A stretch of DNA of 64,000 nt, taken from positions 1,302,001-1,366,000 of the forward strand of contig NZ_CP147505.1 in assembly GCF_037201915.1 (NCBI RefSeq), written 5' to 3'. This DNA is from Haloplanus sp. CK5-1 (GTDB taxonomy: Archaea > Halobacteriota > Halobacteria > Halobacteriales > Haloferacaceae). Both the position numbers and the translations under genes were made by a program. Positions within the stretch are counted from its first letter, which is position 1; every line of letters begins with the position of its first letter. This document shows, piece by piece, positions 8,453 to 17,074 of the stretch. The notes under the pieces are model-generated. The model saw only the letters and a program-made list of their open reading frames with translations. It was not told the origin of the DNA and did not search any database.

Positions 8453-8477
8453 CTTAATATTTGCTAAACCAAAATAT
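8453..8477 (-). promoter_or_regulatory. metE operon promoter with imperfect inverted repeat
   Basis: On the minus strand, GTTTAGCAAA (8460-8469) is followed at once by TATTAAG (8453-8459), centred 29 bases before the MetE1 start. AATATTTG (8456-8463) and CAAAATAT (8470-8477) form an imperfect inverted repeat across the TATA-proximal region. A regulator binding there would block or recruit the basal factors. The 10-mer also occurs at the amt promoter. Confidence 0.55.
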
Positions 8478-8486
8478 GTGTCATAG

Positions 8487-9068
8487 TTATTCGAGCCGCA
8501 GGATCGACAGCGTCTCGAAGGGATAGGACTCCTGGCGCACCGTTTCGACGCCGAACCCCTGCCGCTCCGCGTCCTCGACGACCGCCTCGAATCCCGTGAG
8601 GCTGCTGACGAGGAGGAGGACGATTCCGCCGGGGCACAGGATCCGCCCGACCGAATCGAGGAAGGGCTCGATGACCGCCCGCCCGGACTCCCCGCCCGAG
8701 AGCGCCCGCTCCATCCGGTCGTCCCACTCGTTGTCGGGATCGGTGGGGAGATACGGCGGGTTGAAGGCGACGGTGTCGAAGCTCTCGGCTCGGAACGGCG
8801 CGACGAGGTCGGCCCGGACGGCCGTCAGTCCCCGGTCGCGGGCCTGCCGACAGGCCTCGGGGTTGTAGTCGCTGGCGACCACCTCGGCGTCCGTCTCCGC
8901 CGCGATGCGCTCGGCGACCCAGCCCGACCCCGTTCCGACTTCGAGCGTCCGACCGCGGGCGTGGTTGACCGCCGCCTCGGCGAGCAGGCGGGAGTCCTCG
9001 GCCGGCTGGTACACCGTAGTCTCCATCCCCCGGCGGGCCGCCAGATCAGCGGCCGAGTCGTCGGTCAT
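8487..9068 (-). CDS. HemK/PrmC-like class I methyltransferase
   Basis: 193 residues. A Rossmann-type SAM-binding motif 'LEVGTGSGWVAERIA' is followed by the 'FNPPYLP' motif, which marks enzymes that methylate the amide nitrogen of glutamine. Its size and lack of the bacterial N-terminal helical domain match the archaeal/eukaryal HemK2 (Mtq2) type, which modifies the GGQ loop of release factor aRF1. This target is from the family, not shown here. The ATG at 9066-9068 overlaps the stop of the upstream mscS gene (ATGA). It is the last gene of a run with ksgA and mscS. Confidence 0.9.
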   Translation of the reverse strand: MTDDSAADLAARRGMETTVYQPAEDSRLLAEAAVNHARGRTLEVGTGSGWVAERIAAETDAEVVASDYNPEACRQARDRGLTAVRADLVAPFRAESFDTVAFNPPYLPTDPDNEWDDRMERALSGGESGRAVIEPFLDSVGRILCPGGIVLLLVSSLTGFEAVVEDAERQGFGVETVRQESYPFETLSILRLE

Positions 9069-10186
9069 CGCTCCCCGTCGCCGTCCGTCGCCGGTGCCGG
9101 GGCCGGGCGTTCGGCCCCCTCCGCGGTGGCGAGGCCGCCCTCTTCGGTCCGACCCATGAGTTCGCGCTGCGGGAACGGGATCTTGATCCCCGCGTCGGCG
9201 TAGGCGTCGGTGACCGCCTCGATCACCGCAGTCCGGGCACGCCACATCCGCCGGGCACTCGGGTTGTCGATCCACACCCGGATCCCGAGGACGATGGCCG
9301 AGTCCCCGAACCGTTTGCCCACCACTTGGGGCGTCGGCACGTTCAGGATCTGATCCAGTTCCTTGACCGCTTCGCGGGCGATCCGGGCCGCTCGCTCGGG
9401 GTCGTGGTCGTAGTCGACTCCGACCTCGACTTCGATCCGGAGTCGACCCTTGCGAGTGCGGTTGGTGATCGCCTGGCCGCTCACCTCGTCGTTCGGGAGC
9501 ATCACGTACTCGCCGTCGAACGTCTGGATACGGGTGCTGACGATGGTAATCTCGGTGACTATCCCCTCGCGGTCGCCCACCTGAATCCAGTCGCCGATCT
9601 CGAAGGGCCGTGAGAACATCAGGACGAACCCCGCGAGGGCCGCCCCCAGCGTCTGTCTGGCTGCCATGCCGACGACGATGCCGAGGAAGCCGGCCCCGAC
9701 CAGCAGGCTCCCGAGGTCGCGGGTGAACAGGCCGACCACGACGAGCACCGCCAGCGTGTACAGTGTCACCTGTGTCAGCCGGTAGACGATCTCCCGCTGG
9801 TGTTCGCTGATGCTCGATCGCTTGCCCGTGAACTCGCCGATGATACGCCCGACGAGGTCGGTCAGGGCGTAGGTCGTCGTCAGGATCACCACCGCGAGCA
9901 GGATCCGCCCGGCGAGATTCTGGAGGCCGAGGTTCCGGTACGACCGCGCCAGCGGTCCGACCAGATCCCACAGCACGACGACCGTCAGGATACCGCCGCC
10001 GGTCACCAGCGTCATCGCCGCCGACAGCACGAGTTCGCTCCGCTGGCCGATCTCGCGGTCGCTTCGGCGCAGACGGTTCGCGCCGTACCGGGCGCCGAGG
10101 ACGATCACTATGATGACGACCGTCGCGATCGCCCGACTCGCCGTCGTCGCGGTCGCGGCGGTGACGGCGTCAGCCACCCTCGACAC
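9065..10186 (-). CDS. mscS: MscS-family small-conductance mechanosensitive channel
   Basis: 373 residues with about four or five hydrophobic helices. The pore helix region reads 'VGAGFLGIVVGMAARQTLGAALAGFVLMFSRPFEIGD' in pieces, the typical Gly/Ala-rich TM3 followed by 'F-x-I-G-D-W'. The cytoplasmic beta domain follows, and an acidic, Pro-rich tail ends the protein. It releases solutes on osmotic downshift. The start overlaps the end of ksgA by 17 bases, so the genes are co-transcribed. Association with ksgA and a HemK-like gene seems to be gene order, not a shared pathway. Confidence 0.93.
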   Translation of the reverse strand: MSRVADAVTAATATTASRAIATVVIIVIVLGARYGANRLRRSDREIGQRSELVLSAAMTLVTGGGILTVVVLWDLVGPLARSYRNLGLQNLAGRILLAVVILTTTYALTDLVGRIIGEFTGKRSSISEHQREIVYRLTQVTLYTLAVLVVVGLFTRDLGSLLVGAGFLGIVVGMAARQTLGAALAGFVLMFSRPFEIGDWIQVGDREGIVTEITIVSTRIQTFDGEYVMLPNDEVSGQAITNRTRKGRLRIEVEVGVDYDHDPERAARIAREAVKELDQILNVPTPQVVGKRFGDSAIVLGIRVWIDNPSARRMWRARTAVIEAVTDAYADAGIKIPFPQRELMGRTEEGGLATAEGAERPAPAPATDGDGER

Positions 10187-11021
10187 CCCCGCCGTGTTCG
10201 GCCGCGAGGCCGGCGAGTTCGGCGAACTCGTCCGGCCGCAGGTCCCCCGCCCGTTTCGACATGATCGTCTCGTCGGCCGCCGCGACGACCGCGTCGGGGT
10301 CGTCGATCCCCGAGATGTGGGCGGTGTTGCGGACGGCGTTTCGGAGTGTCTTCCGGCGCTGGGTGAACACCGCCTTCACGAACCGCAAAAAGAAGGCCTC
10401 GTCGTCGACCTCGTAGTCGGGGTCGCGGGGCGTGGTCCGCACGACTGCGCTGTCGACCGCCGGCGGCGGCGAGAACGCCGTCGGCGGCACGGGTTCGACC
10501 ACCTCGACGTCGGCGTAGTGGCTCGCACTCACCGAGAGACGGCCGTACTCGCTCGTCCCCGGTTCCGCGGCCATGCGCTCGGCGAACTCCCGTTGAAACA
10601 TCAGAACGGTGGGGATACCGAGGGGTAGGAGGCGGAACGTGATCTCGCTGGAGACGCCGTAGGGTAGGTTCGAAACGCTCGCGGTCACGTCCTCGGGCAG
10701 GTCGACCTCGAGGGCGTCGCCGTCGATCACGGTCAGCCGGCCGGCCTCGATCCCCGCGTCGAACTCCCGTCGGAGGAAGGCGGCGAGGTCGGGGTCGCGC
10801 TCGACAACGGTCACCCGGTCACTCGTCGCGAGGAGGCGGTCGGTGAGCGCGCCCGTCCCGCCGCCGACCTCGAGGACGTGGCTCCGGTCGGCGTCGTCGT
10901 CGAGGTGCGTCGGCAACCGATCGAGGACACGGTCGTCGACGAGGAAGTGCTGATCGCGGTCCGGATTCCCGCTCACGCCCGCTCGATCGAGCAGTCGGTT
11001 CGGGTCGCGCGACGCTGTCAT
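10170..11021 (-). CDS. ksgA: 16S rRNA adenine dimethyltransferase KsgA/RsmA
   Basis: 283 residues. It dimethylates the two adjacent adenines in the 3' terminal helix of 16S rRNA during small-subunit assembly. SAM motif I 'LEVGGGTGALTDRLL', the acidic motif 'VVERDPDLAAFL', and the catalytic 'NLPYGVSSEITF' (N-L-P-Y) are visible, with the C-terminal helical region ending near 'DLRPDEFAELAGLA'. I chose the ATG at 11019-11021 ('MTASRDP'), because the extra five residues from the ATG at 11036 are atypical. It is downstream of the DUF655 gene, an order conserved in archaea. Confidence 0.95.
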   Translation of the reverse strand: MTASRDPNRLLDRAGVSGNPDRDQHFLVDDRVLDRLPTHLDDDADRSHVLEVGGGTGALTDRLLATSDRVTVVERDPDLAAFLRREFDAGIEAGRLTVIDGDALEVDLPEDVTASVSNLPYGVSSEITFRLLPLGIPTVLMFQREFAERMAAEPGTSEYGRLSVSASHYADVEVVEPVPPTAFSPPPAVDSAVVRTTPRDPDYEVDDEAFFLRFVKAVFTQRRKTLRNAVRNTAHISGIDDPDAVVAAADETIMSKRAGDLRPDEFAELAGLAAEHGGGVEGG

Positions 11022-11066
11022 CGTCCCCGATAGCACGCGGGTCGGGGTAAGTTTCCCGTTTCAGCG

Positions 11067-11672
11067 TTACCCGTCGTCGCCCACGAACGTCCGGTACTTG
11101 AGATCCTCGTCGCGGAGTTCCTCGATGATCCGGTCGACCAGGACGCCCTTCGGATCGTGGAGCCCGGCGATCCGGTCTTCGAGGTCGTCGAAGCTCTCGA
11201 ACGGTTCGCGCTTCCGTTCGTCGAGCACGTCGTTGCGGAGTTTCTTCCCGATGCCCGGCAGGAGGTTGAGTTGGTGGAGACGGAGGGTGATCGGCTGAGC
11301 CTCGTTGTAGAAATCGACGAAGCGTCGCTCCTCGCGGTCGACGATCTCCTCGACCACGTACTCCAGTTCCGAGGTCGCGGCGTTCGAGAGGTCGTCGTAC
11401 TCGACCTCGCGGTATCGGTCGACTGGGTCCCGCTCACCCGCCGGATCGACGGCGATCCGATCGCCGATGCTCACGTCGGCGTCGTCGTCGAGGGTGAGTT
11501 CGAGCAGCCGGAACGCCGACTCCCCGAGGGCGTACGCCAGCGGCGATTTCTTGTACTGAGGGCGGTCGTCTCCCGGCCGACCGTGGGGGAGGTGGTCGAG
11601 GACGACGGCGTACGTCCGGTCCACGTCCTCGGCGGCGTCGACGCCGGCCTCTCCGCTCTCGGAGGTCGTCAT
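11067..11672 (-). CDS. DUF655 family nucleic-acid-binding protein
   Basis: 201 residues of the archaeal DUF655 family. It has an OB-like N-terminal half ('TYAVVLDHLPHG', 'VSIGDRIAVD') and a C-terminal helix-hairpin-helix region with 'QLNLLPGIGKKLRNDVLDER', which suggests RNA or DNA binding. The gene is generally found between rpoF/rpl21e and ksgA in archaea; here ksgA follows in the usual place but neither rpl21e nor rpoF lies directly upstream within the window. The precise role is unknown. A TATA-like AAATATCCAG lies about 25 bases upstream of the ATG on the minus strand. Confidence 0.9.
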   Translation of the reverse strand: MTTSESGEAGVDAAEDVDRTYAVVLDHLPHGRPGDDRPQYKKSPLAYALGESAFRLLELTLDDDADVSIGDRIAVDPAGERDPVDRYREVEYDDLSNAATSELEYVVEEIVDREERRFVDFYNEAQPITLRLHQLNLLPGIGKKLRNDVLDERKREPFESFDDLEDRIAGLHDPKGVLVDRIIEELRDEDLKYRTFVGDDG

Positions 11673-11721
11673 ATCCCACTTGTAGGGTGACTGGATATTT
11701 AAACCGTCGGCTACCGTCTCG

Positions 11722-12696
11722 TCAGGCGAACTCCTCGCCGAAGGCCGACCGACGGACTTCGCCAGCGATCCGCTCCTCGAACTCCACCTCGACGCGCTCC
11801 CACGTCGGTGACTCCCGGTTCGCCGCGTACTGCATGACGCCGACCGGCGGTCGGTGCGGGGCGTACTCGACGGCGATGCCCGCCGCGTACCCGGCCGGCT
11901 CCGACCGTTCGAGGACGTGGTAGCCGCCGTCCTCCGCGGCCGTCCTCGTCATCGCCTCGGCGTCGACGTCGTCGAGGCGGCCGGTGAGCGGATCGGTACC
12001 GACGGCGTCGATCAGCCCGTCTATCGTCCCCCCGGCCGTCCGCATCACGAGCCAGGTGGCCTCACCGACCGCCGTCGTGTAGCCGCCCTGTTCGAGGCGG
12101 TCGAATCCCGCCCGTCCCCCCTCGTGGTTCCAGTCGTCGTCGACCATCGCCTCGACGACCGACGCCGTCTCGAAGTCGCCGTAGCCGAAGGTGACGTTCG
12201 GTATTCCCCGAGACTGCACGTGGACGAGTTCGAACGCGTCGGAGTCGGCGTGCAGCGGCGGCCCCGATCCCAGCCAGCCGCTGCGAAGCCGCGCTTCGAT
12301 GCTCCGATCCTCGACGCTCGCCAACACGCCCCCGACGTTCACGTGGCGCGCCCAGACGTACTCCGACGGAGCCAGATCGGGGTGAGTTGGCGTCGCTTCG
12401 AGCATCGACTCGAACCCGAGGACGCCGTCGTATTCCGAGACCTGTGTCGGGGTTGGTGTCGCCGTCTCCGTCGCGGTGGACGTGGGCGTCGCCGTCGGCG
12501 TCGCCGTCTCGTCGTCCGTGTCCGGATCGCCCGAACAGCCGGCGAGACCCAGCGCTCCGGCGACGCCGACCGCTTCGAGGAACTTCCGGCGAGGCCACGT
12601 TCCCCGCTCACTCCGTTCGCCCGACCGTGGCGTCGCCGTCGTCCCACTCGCTCTCTCCGATCGCTCGTGGGACTCCCGCCGAGAGACGCGCGACAT
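11722..12696 (-). CDS. Tat-exported lipoprotein of unknown function
   Basis: 324 residues. The N-terminus has an Arg-rich region with 'PRRKFLEAVGVAGALGLAGC', a twin-arginine signal followed by a lipobox Cys, so the protein is exported folded and lipid-anchored. A Thr/Pro-rich linker ('TATPTATPTST') precedes a globular acidic domain that I cannot assign to a function. It has two short segments with Gly/Tyr ('NVTFGYGDFETASVVEAMV') but no catalytic signature. I chose the ATG at 12694-12696 because a TATA box (GGTATAAG, minus strand) is centred 26 bases upstream; the ATG at 12714 would sit too close to it. Confidence 0.82.
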   Translation of the reverse strand: MSRVSRRESHERSERASGTTATPRSGERSERGTWPRRKFLEAVGVAGALGLAGCSGDPDTDDETATPTATPTSTATETATPTPTQVSEYDGVLGFESMLEATPTHPDLAPSEYVWARHVNVGGVLASVEDRSIEARLRSGWLGSGPPLHADSDAFELVHVQSRGIPNVTFGYGDFETASVVEAMVDDDWNHEGGRAGFDRLEQGGYTTAVGEATWLVMRTAGGTIDGLIDAVGTDPLTGRLDDVDAEAMTRTAAEDGGYHVLERSEPAGYAAGIAVEYAPHRPPVGVMQYAANRESPTWERVEVEFEERIAGEVRRSAFGEEFA

Positions 12697-12717
12697 ACCT
12701 CCGGATCGGCCCACGGC

Positions 12718-12727
12718 GTCTTATACC
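12718..12727 (-). promoter_or_regulatory. TATA box of the Tat lipoprotein gene
   Basis: GGTATAAG on the minus strand is centred about 26 bases upstream of the ATG at 12696. This decides between two possible starts and indicates a leaderless message. Confidence 0.55.
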
Positions 12728-12783
12728 TGCCCACCGGCGGGACGCCCGGGAACGTTTTTGTCCGTGGGCGGGCGACCGAAACC

Positions 12784-13248
12784 ATGACTTCGGACGAACT
12801 CGCTCGTCTCCGGACGGTCGCCGACTACCAGTTCGGCGGCGGTGCTGGGGCAGCGCTGTTCCCGGTGGACGACGACCTGACGGTGACCCACTCGACCGGC
12901 GGTCGTCCCAGACAGATCCGCGCCGACGCGGGGCGGGTGGTCTCCTACGGTACCGACGGCCGCTTCACGCTCGGCATCGAGGGCGGGCGACGTCTGATCG
13001 GGACACTCGACGCGCCGCGGGCGCGGGTCGTCGTCGGCTCCGAGAGCGATCCGTTCGTTCGCGACGGGAAGAACGCCTTCGCGAAGTTCGTCCGCGCCGT
13101 CGACGACGACGTGCGCCCGAGCGACGAAGTGGCGGTAGTGGACCGCGAGGGCGACCTCCTCGGCGTCGGGCGGGCGGAACTGTCCGCCGACGCCATGCGT
13201 GACTTCGGGACGGGGATGGCGGTGAAGGTGCGCTCGGGTACGGACTAG
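12784..13248 (+). CDS. PUA domain RNA-binding protein
   Basis: 154 residues. The C-terminal part ('ARVVVGSESDPFVRDGKNAFAKFVRAVDDDVRPSDEVAVVDREGDLLGVGRA' in pieces) is a clear PUA domain, as found in archaeal tRNA-modifying enzymes. The N-terminal part resembles the pre-PUA region of archaeosine-transglycosylase relatives. No catalytic domain is present, so it is probably an RNA-binding accessory protein. It converges with the presenilin-like protease gene; the two stops interlock in CTAG (13245-13248). Confidence 0.88.
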   Translation: MTSDELARLRTVADYQFGGGAGAALFPVDDDLTVTHSTGGRPRQIRADAGRVVSYGTDGRFTLGIEGGRRLIGTLDAPRARVVVGSESDPFVRDGKNAFAKFVRAVDDDVRPSDEVAVVDREGDLLGVGRAELSADAMRDFGTGMAVKVRSGTD

Positions 13249-14273
13249 AGGTACGCCGCCACGCCCAGCGCGCGGGCGACCGGGATGCCCGCGAGGACCG
13301 AGCCGAGGAGGTAGCCGCCGATAGCACCGCCGTTCAACAGTGGCAGCCCCGCGTGGGCGCGGCCCTTCATGACGGCCCACAGCAGGACGCCGAGGCCGAG
13401 GAAGGTCCCGACCATCGCCAGCAAGGCGGGGAGGTTGAGAGCCGGCAGTCCGGCGACGCCGAGCGACGATGCGGGGGAGAAGGCGGCCGCGCTGGCGACC
13501 ATCACGGTCGGCATCACGGCGTCGCCCAGACCGATGAAGAAGGCGTCGCGTTCGCCGGACGACGAGCCGTCCGCCTCGTCGGCGTCGTCGGTGTGATCGA
13601 TGGCGTCGTCGGGGGCGGCGTCCGCCCCGTCGTCCGCACCGTCCTCGTGAACCTCGTTCGCCCCGCTGAAGTCGTCGTCGAGCAGGGAGTACGACAGCGA
13701 GAGCGGGACGACGAGGATCACCGGTACGCGGAGGTCCATCACGCCCTCGGCGAGGCTGAGCATGTGCTCGGTGCCGTAGACGCTGATGGCGTCGTAGACG
13801 GCGAGCACCGACAGGAGGACGATAGCGGGCAGCAGACCGAAACTGATGCCGAACAGCGCCCCGGCACCGATCCCCATCACGACGCCGGCAGCGTCGATGA
13901 CGTACCACTCGGGGTAGACGAGGAGGGCGAGGGCGACGCCCACCGAGAGCGCCACCGCGAGGACGTTGACCGACCCGACGACCAGCGGTGCGGGCGCGAC
14001 GACGGCGAAGACGTACCACGAGATCAGCGCACTGGAGAGGAGGACGACCGCCCGGACCGCCCGCTCGAAGGCGTACTTGAACGCCGCGAGCATCAGGGCC
14101 GTCGCGACGAGGATGGCGGCGAAGTAGACGAGGCTGTTGGTCGGGTCCGAGGGGTCTTCGACCGCCTGGTACCCCGCAGTCTCGAAGGGGCCGACCATCG
14201 CGAGTGCGCCGACCTGAACGAGCAAGAAGAGCGCCCCGGCGACGGCGGTGCCGCGGGCTTCGCGGGCGTTCAT
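13245..14273 (-). CDS. Presenilin-like intramembrane aspartyl protease (PSH)
   Basis: 342 residues, about nine hydrophobic helices. The two catalytic motifs of the presenilin/signal-peptide-peptidase fold are present: 'VYDAISVYG' (Y-D) and 'FIGLGDAVMPT' (G-L-G-D), and a 'GLPLLNG' segment stands for the PAL motif. A long acidic loop of about 50 residues separates the two catalytic helices. It would cleave membrane-spanning peptides within the bilayer; the substrate is unknown. It lies downstream of gar1 and srp19 on the same strand, a frequent order in haloarchaea. Confidence 0.93.
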   Translation of the reverse strand: MNAREARGTAVAGALFLLVQVGALAMVGPFETAGYQAVEDPSDPTNSLVYFAAILVATALMLAAFKYAFERAVRAVVLLSSALISWYVFAVVAPAPLVVGSVNVLAVALSVGVALALLVYPEWYVIDAAGVVMGIGAGALFGISFGLLPAIVLLSVLAVYDAISVYGTEHMLSLAEGVMDLRVPVILVVPLSLSYSLLDDDFSGANEVHEDGADDGADAAPDDAIDHTDDADEADGSSSGERDAFFIGLGDAVMPTVMVASAAAFSPASSLGVAGLPALNLPALLAMVGTFLGLGVLLWAVMKGRAHAGLPLLNGGAIGGYLLGSVLAGIPVARALGVAAYL

Positions 14274-14325
14274 GTCGACTCCTCGGACGGAGACCGGCCT
14301 GGCCGTCGTAAGTGCTGTCGTGCGA

Positions 14326-14556
14326 TCATCTGGCGTAGAGTTTCGTGCCGAGCAGGTCGGGGAGGCGGATCCGATCGTCGGGCGAGACGGCGAGGTAGGG
14401 GCGGTCGACGGGACCGAACACGTCGACGACGCGCCCGACGCCCGACAGCGACTCGTCGACGGCCATCGTGCCGATGTCCGGCGTCGGGTCGCCGTCGGTA
14501 CAGCGGACGATGGCCAACCCCTGTGCGGTCCGGGTGACGGTGCCGAGGCGACGCAC
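14326..14556 (-). CDS. gar1: H/ACA RNP subunit Gar1
   Basis: 76 residues with the beta-barrel Gar1 core: 'RLGTVTRTAQGLAIVRC' at the start, 'IGTMAVDESLSGVGRVVDVFGPVDRPYLAV' in pieces, and a short C-terminal tail. It is a component of the H/ACA pseudouridylation complex with Cbf5 and Nop10. I chose GTG at 14554-14556, two bases after the srp19 stop, because it gives the normal start and coupling. Longer in-frame N-terminal sequence lies inside srp19 and is not protein-like. Confidence 0.88.
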   Translation of the reverse strand: MRRLGTVTRTAQGLAIVRCTDGDPTPDIGTMAVDESLSGVGRVVDVFGPVDRPYLAVSPDDRIRLPDLLGTKLYAR

Positions 14557-14558
14557 GG

Positions 14559-14837
14559 TCAGTCCCGGAGGATCCCCACGTAGGCCGCGATGGCCTGGAC
14601 GAGGTCGTTCTTCGAGGAGTCGTCGGCGCCCTTGATGAGTACGCGCCCACGGGGTTCGTACTCTCGGGAGTAGGTTTTGTCGCGTTCGATCACCGCGTCG
14701 TAGCCGACTTGCTGGGCGGCCTCGGCGATTTCGTCGACCGTCGGGTCGTCGACGGCCTCGCCGGTTGGGACCCGCCGCCCCTCGGAGCGACTCTTCGCCG
14801 CGTCCAGATAGGCGGGCCAGATGACGTTCTCGACCAT
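14559..14837 (-). CDS. srp19: Signal recognition particle protein SRP19
   Basis: 92 residues with '[20 protein letters not shown]' and 'RGRVLIK' segments typical of archaeal SRP19, which binds helices 6 and 8 of 7S RNA and promotes SRP54 binding. The gene begins the srp19-gar1-(PSH) transcript: a TATA element overlapping an 11-bp palindrome lies 26 bases before the ATG. Confidence 0.95.
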   Translation of the reverse strand: MVENVIWPAYLDAAKSRSEGRRVPTGEAVDDPTVDEIAEAAQQVGYDAVIERDKTYSREYEPRGRVLIKGADDSSKNDLVQAIAAYVGILRD

Positions 14838-14857
14838 ACGTCATCCCGGCGCGCCGT

Positions 14858-14868
14858 CCGTAATACGG
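14858..14868. promoter_or_regulatory. Palindrome CCGTAATACGG overlapping the srp19 TATA region
   Basis: A perfect 11-bp palindrome with its centre about 26 bases upstream of the srp19 ATG. It contains a TATTAC-type TATA element on the minus strand. Confidence 0.45.
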
Positions 14869-14886
14869 TTTTGGATGGCCTCGGCG

Positions 14887-16014
14887 TCAGCGCCGGTGTC
14901 GCCGGCGCGTGGCGGCGGCGACGGTGAGGAGGAACGCGACGGCGGCGGCGACGACGCCGAACCCGGGTGCGTCGCCGGAGGTGGTGGCAGTCGGCGTCTC
15001 GGTCGCCGGTTGTGCCGTCGGTTCGGCCGTCCCCACCGACCCGTCGACCGCCGACCGCGGGACGTAGCTCGACTCGTCGACCGCGTCGGGGTGGACGCCC
15101 GTCGCGACGGCGCGGACGGCGCGGACGATGCTCCGTGGTGCCGGCTGGTTGAGGTAGTTCACGTCCACCTCGACGGTCTGTCCCTCCCGGACCGCGGTCG
15201 TCTCGCGGTAGGCGGTGGCGTCGGGGACACCGTCGCGGTCGTTGTGGACGATCCACTGGGGATCACGGTCGCGAACCACCTCGTCGCTGACCTGCGCGTA
15301 GCCCGAGACGGTGTCGCCGACGACGTTCCGCGTCCCAGCGGTCGCCAGGACGTCGCCGACGAAGGTGTCCCCGCCGACGGTCCAGCCGTCGGAAAAGACG
15401 TACAGGGCGGTCGGACGGGGCTCGTCGGCGACGGCGTCGCGGACGGCCTCGACGTTCGCGCGCATCCAGGCGTTCGTCTCGGCGGCCCCGGCACACTCGC
15501 CGGTGAGTCGGCCGAGGAGCGTCGTGTCGTCGGCGACACCCTCGATGCTCGACGGACTCTCGAGGGCGAAGACGGTCAACCCTCGGTCGCGGAGCGTCGA
15601 GACGGCGTCGGCGGAGATGGTGCCCGGTGCGACCACGAGGTCCGGGTCGAGTTCGATCAACCGCTCGGACTGGATCCCGCCCGACGCCGTGTTGACGACC
15701 GGCAGCGACTCGGTCTCCTCCAGATAGCCCGCGAACTCGGAGACGCCGACGACCCGGTCGCGGGCGCCGATCTCCCAGATCGTCTGGGCTGCGCTGGGAC
15801 TGAGCGTGGCGATCCGCTCGGGTGGTTCGGAGAGTGTGACCTCGGTCCCGGTGGCGTCGGTCCGCGTGACGGGGAACGAGCACGTGTCCGCGGACGATGG
15901 GTCCGAGTCGGTGTCGCCGTGGCCCGCGCCGGCGGGAGCCACGGCGCCGACGAGGAGGAGTGCGATCAAGCCGAGAGCGGCGAGGGTTCGTGCTGGGTGC
16001 ATCCACCGTCCCAT
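14887..16014 (-). CDS. btuF: Cobalamin-type ABC transporter substrate-binding protein, PGF-CTERM anchored (BtuF)
   Basis: 375 residues. Signal peptide (ending near 'APAGAGHG'), a periplasmic-binding-protein domain of the TroA/BtuF type ('[25 protein letters not shown]' in pieces and 'DPDLVVAPG'), a Thr/Pro-rich stalk, and a C-terminal 'APGFGVVAA...RRRHRR' PGF-CTERM signal for archaeosortase processing and lipid anchoring. It collects corrinoid outside the cell for BtuCD. It is divergent from btuC with 49 bases between the starts. An internal ATG at 16002 gives a slightly shorter signal peptide and is equally possible. Iron-siderophore binding is the other option within the family. Confidence 0.88.
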   Translation of the reverse strand: MGRWMHPARTLAALGLIALLLVGAVAPAGAGHGDTDSDPSSADTCSFPVTRTDATGTEVTLSEPPERIATLSPSAAQTIWEIGARDRVVGVSEFAGYLEETESLPVVNTASGGIQSERLIELDPDLVVAPGTISADAVSTLRDRGLTVFALESPSSIEGVADDTTLLGRLTGECAGAAETNAWMRANVEAVRDAVADEPRPTALYVFSDGWTVGGDTFVGDVLATAGTRNVVGDTVSGYAQVSDEVVRDRDPQWIVHNDRDGVPDATAYRETTAVREGQTVEVDVNYLNQPAPRSIVRAVRAVATGVHPDAVDESSYVPRSAVDGSVGTAEPTAQPATETPTATTSGDAPGFGVVAAAVAFLLTVAAATRRRHRR

Positions 16015-16029
16015 CGACTCTTACGCAAC

Positions 16030-16037
16030 AAGTACTT
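16030..16037. promoter_or_regulatory. AAGTACTT palindrome in the btuF-btuC divergent promoter
   Basis: An 8-bp perfect palindrome in the 49-base space between the two divergent starts. It is near the position where a regulator could control both promoters. There is no clear TATA box on either strand. Confidence 0.3.
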
Positions 16038-16063
16038 ACCTACCGCAAGCAGGGTTTCACGGG

Positions 16064-17074
16064 ATGAGACTGAGCGTCCGCACGGGCGCGTGGATCGGCG
16101 GGTTGCTCGGCGCGTTCGTCGCCGTGACCCTCGTCAGTTCCACGATCGGACCGGTCCGCATCGGCGTCGGGAGCGTCGCCGATATCGCGCTGTCGGCGCT
16201 GCCCGGCCTCGCGACCGACGCGCCCGCGAGCCACCGGACCATCGTCCTCTCGATCCGCCTCCCCCGGATCGCCCTCGGCGCGGTCGTCGGCTTCGCGCTC
16301 GCGTCCGCGGGGACGGTGATGCAGGGGTTCTTCCGGAACCCGATGGCCGACCCCTCCATCGTCGGCGTCTCGGCTGGCGCGGCGGCCGGCGCGGTCGCGG
16401 CCATCGTCGCCCCGGTGGCGATCCCCTTTGCACTCCCGGTCGCCGCCTTCGCCGGCGCGCTCTGTGCCGCCTTCGGCGTCTACCTCCTCGCCTCGGAGGG
16501 CGGGCGGACACCCGTCGAGACGCTCCTGCTCGCGGGGGTGGCGGTCCAGACGTTCCTCGGCGCGGTCGTCTCCTTCCTGCTCGTCAGCGCGGGCCGGGAC
16601 ATCCGCGAGGCGATCTACTGGCTGATGGGCCACCTCCAACACAGCACGTGGACCGAGGCGGGTGTCGCCGGCGCCGTCGTCCTCCCCGGCTTCCTCGCCT
16701 TGCTCGCGTACGCGCACGATCTGAACGTCCTCCTGCTGGGCGAGGAGGACGCCCACTCGCTCGGCATCGAGGTCGAACGAACGAAGCGGCTCCTTCTCGC
16801 TGTCGCCAGCCTCCTGACCGCGGCCGCCGTCGCCGTCGCGGGCGTCATTGGCTTCGTCGGCCTGATCGTCCCGCACGTCATGCGACTGCTCGTCGGCCCG
16901 GATCACCGCATCCTCCTGCCGACGAGCGCGCTGGCGGGGGCCTCCTTCCTCGTGGCGACCGACACCGTCGCCCGTGCGGGCGCCGCCGAACTCCCCGTCG
17001 GCATCGTCACCGCGGCGATCGGTGCGCCCTTCTTCCTCTACCTGCTTCGCAACCGGGAGGTGCACACGCCGTGA
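16064..17074 (+). CDS. btuC: Cobalamin ABC transporter permease (BtuC)
   Basis: 336 residues of the FecCD/BtuC family with about ten hydrophobic helices. It has '[44 protein letters not shown]' in pieces, the classic signature of helices 2-3, and '[11 protein letters not shown]' and '[19 protein letters not shown]' further on, including the coupling region to the ATPase. The stop overlaps the GTG start of btuD (GTGA). It transports corrinoid through the membrane; iron chelates are the alternative substrate. Confidence 0.93.
   Translation: MRLSVRTGAWIGGLLGAFVAVTLVSSTIGPVRIGVGSVADIALSALPGLATDAPASHRTIVLSIRLPRIALGAVVGFALASAGTVMQGFFRNPMADPSIVGVSAGAAAGAVAAIVAPVAIPFALPVAAFAGALCAAFGVYLLASEGGRTPVETLLLAGVAVQTFLGAVVSFLLVSAGRDIREAIYWLMGHLQHSTWTEAGVAGAVVLPGFLALLAYAHDLNVLLLGEEDAHSLGIEVERTKRLLLAVASLLTAAAVAVAGVIGFVGLIVPHVMRLLVGPDHRILLPTSALAGASFLVATDTVARAGAAELPVGIVTAAIGAPFFLYLLRNREVHTP

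Noticed and set aside
8487-9065. Possible 494-codon fusion upstream of the HemK-like methyltransferase.
   Set aside because: The N-terminal 300 codons are an Arg-rich out-of-frame shadow of mscS; the methyltransferase starts at 9066-9068 with an ATGA overlap.
14821-16000. Continuous plus-strand open frame running from opposite btuF into btuC and beyond (1188 codons).
   Set aside because: It only joins antisense and out-of-frame parts. The real genes are btuF (minus), btuC and btuD (plus) with clear motifs.
16015-16063. Cobalamin riboswitch upstream of the btu genes.
   Set aside because: The divergent spacer is only 49 bases, too short for a B12 element, and no B12-box is visible.
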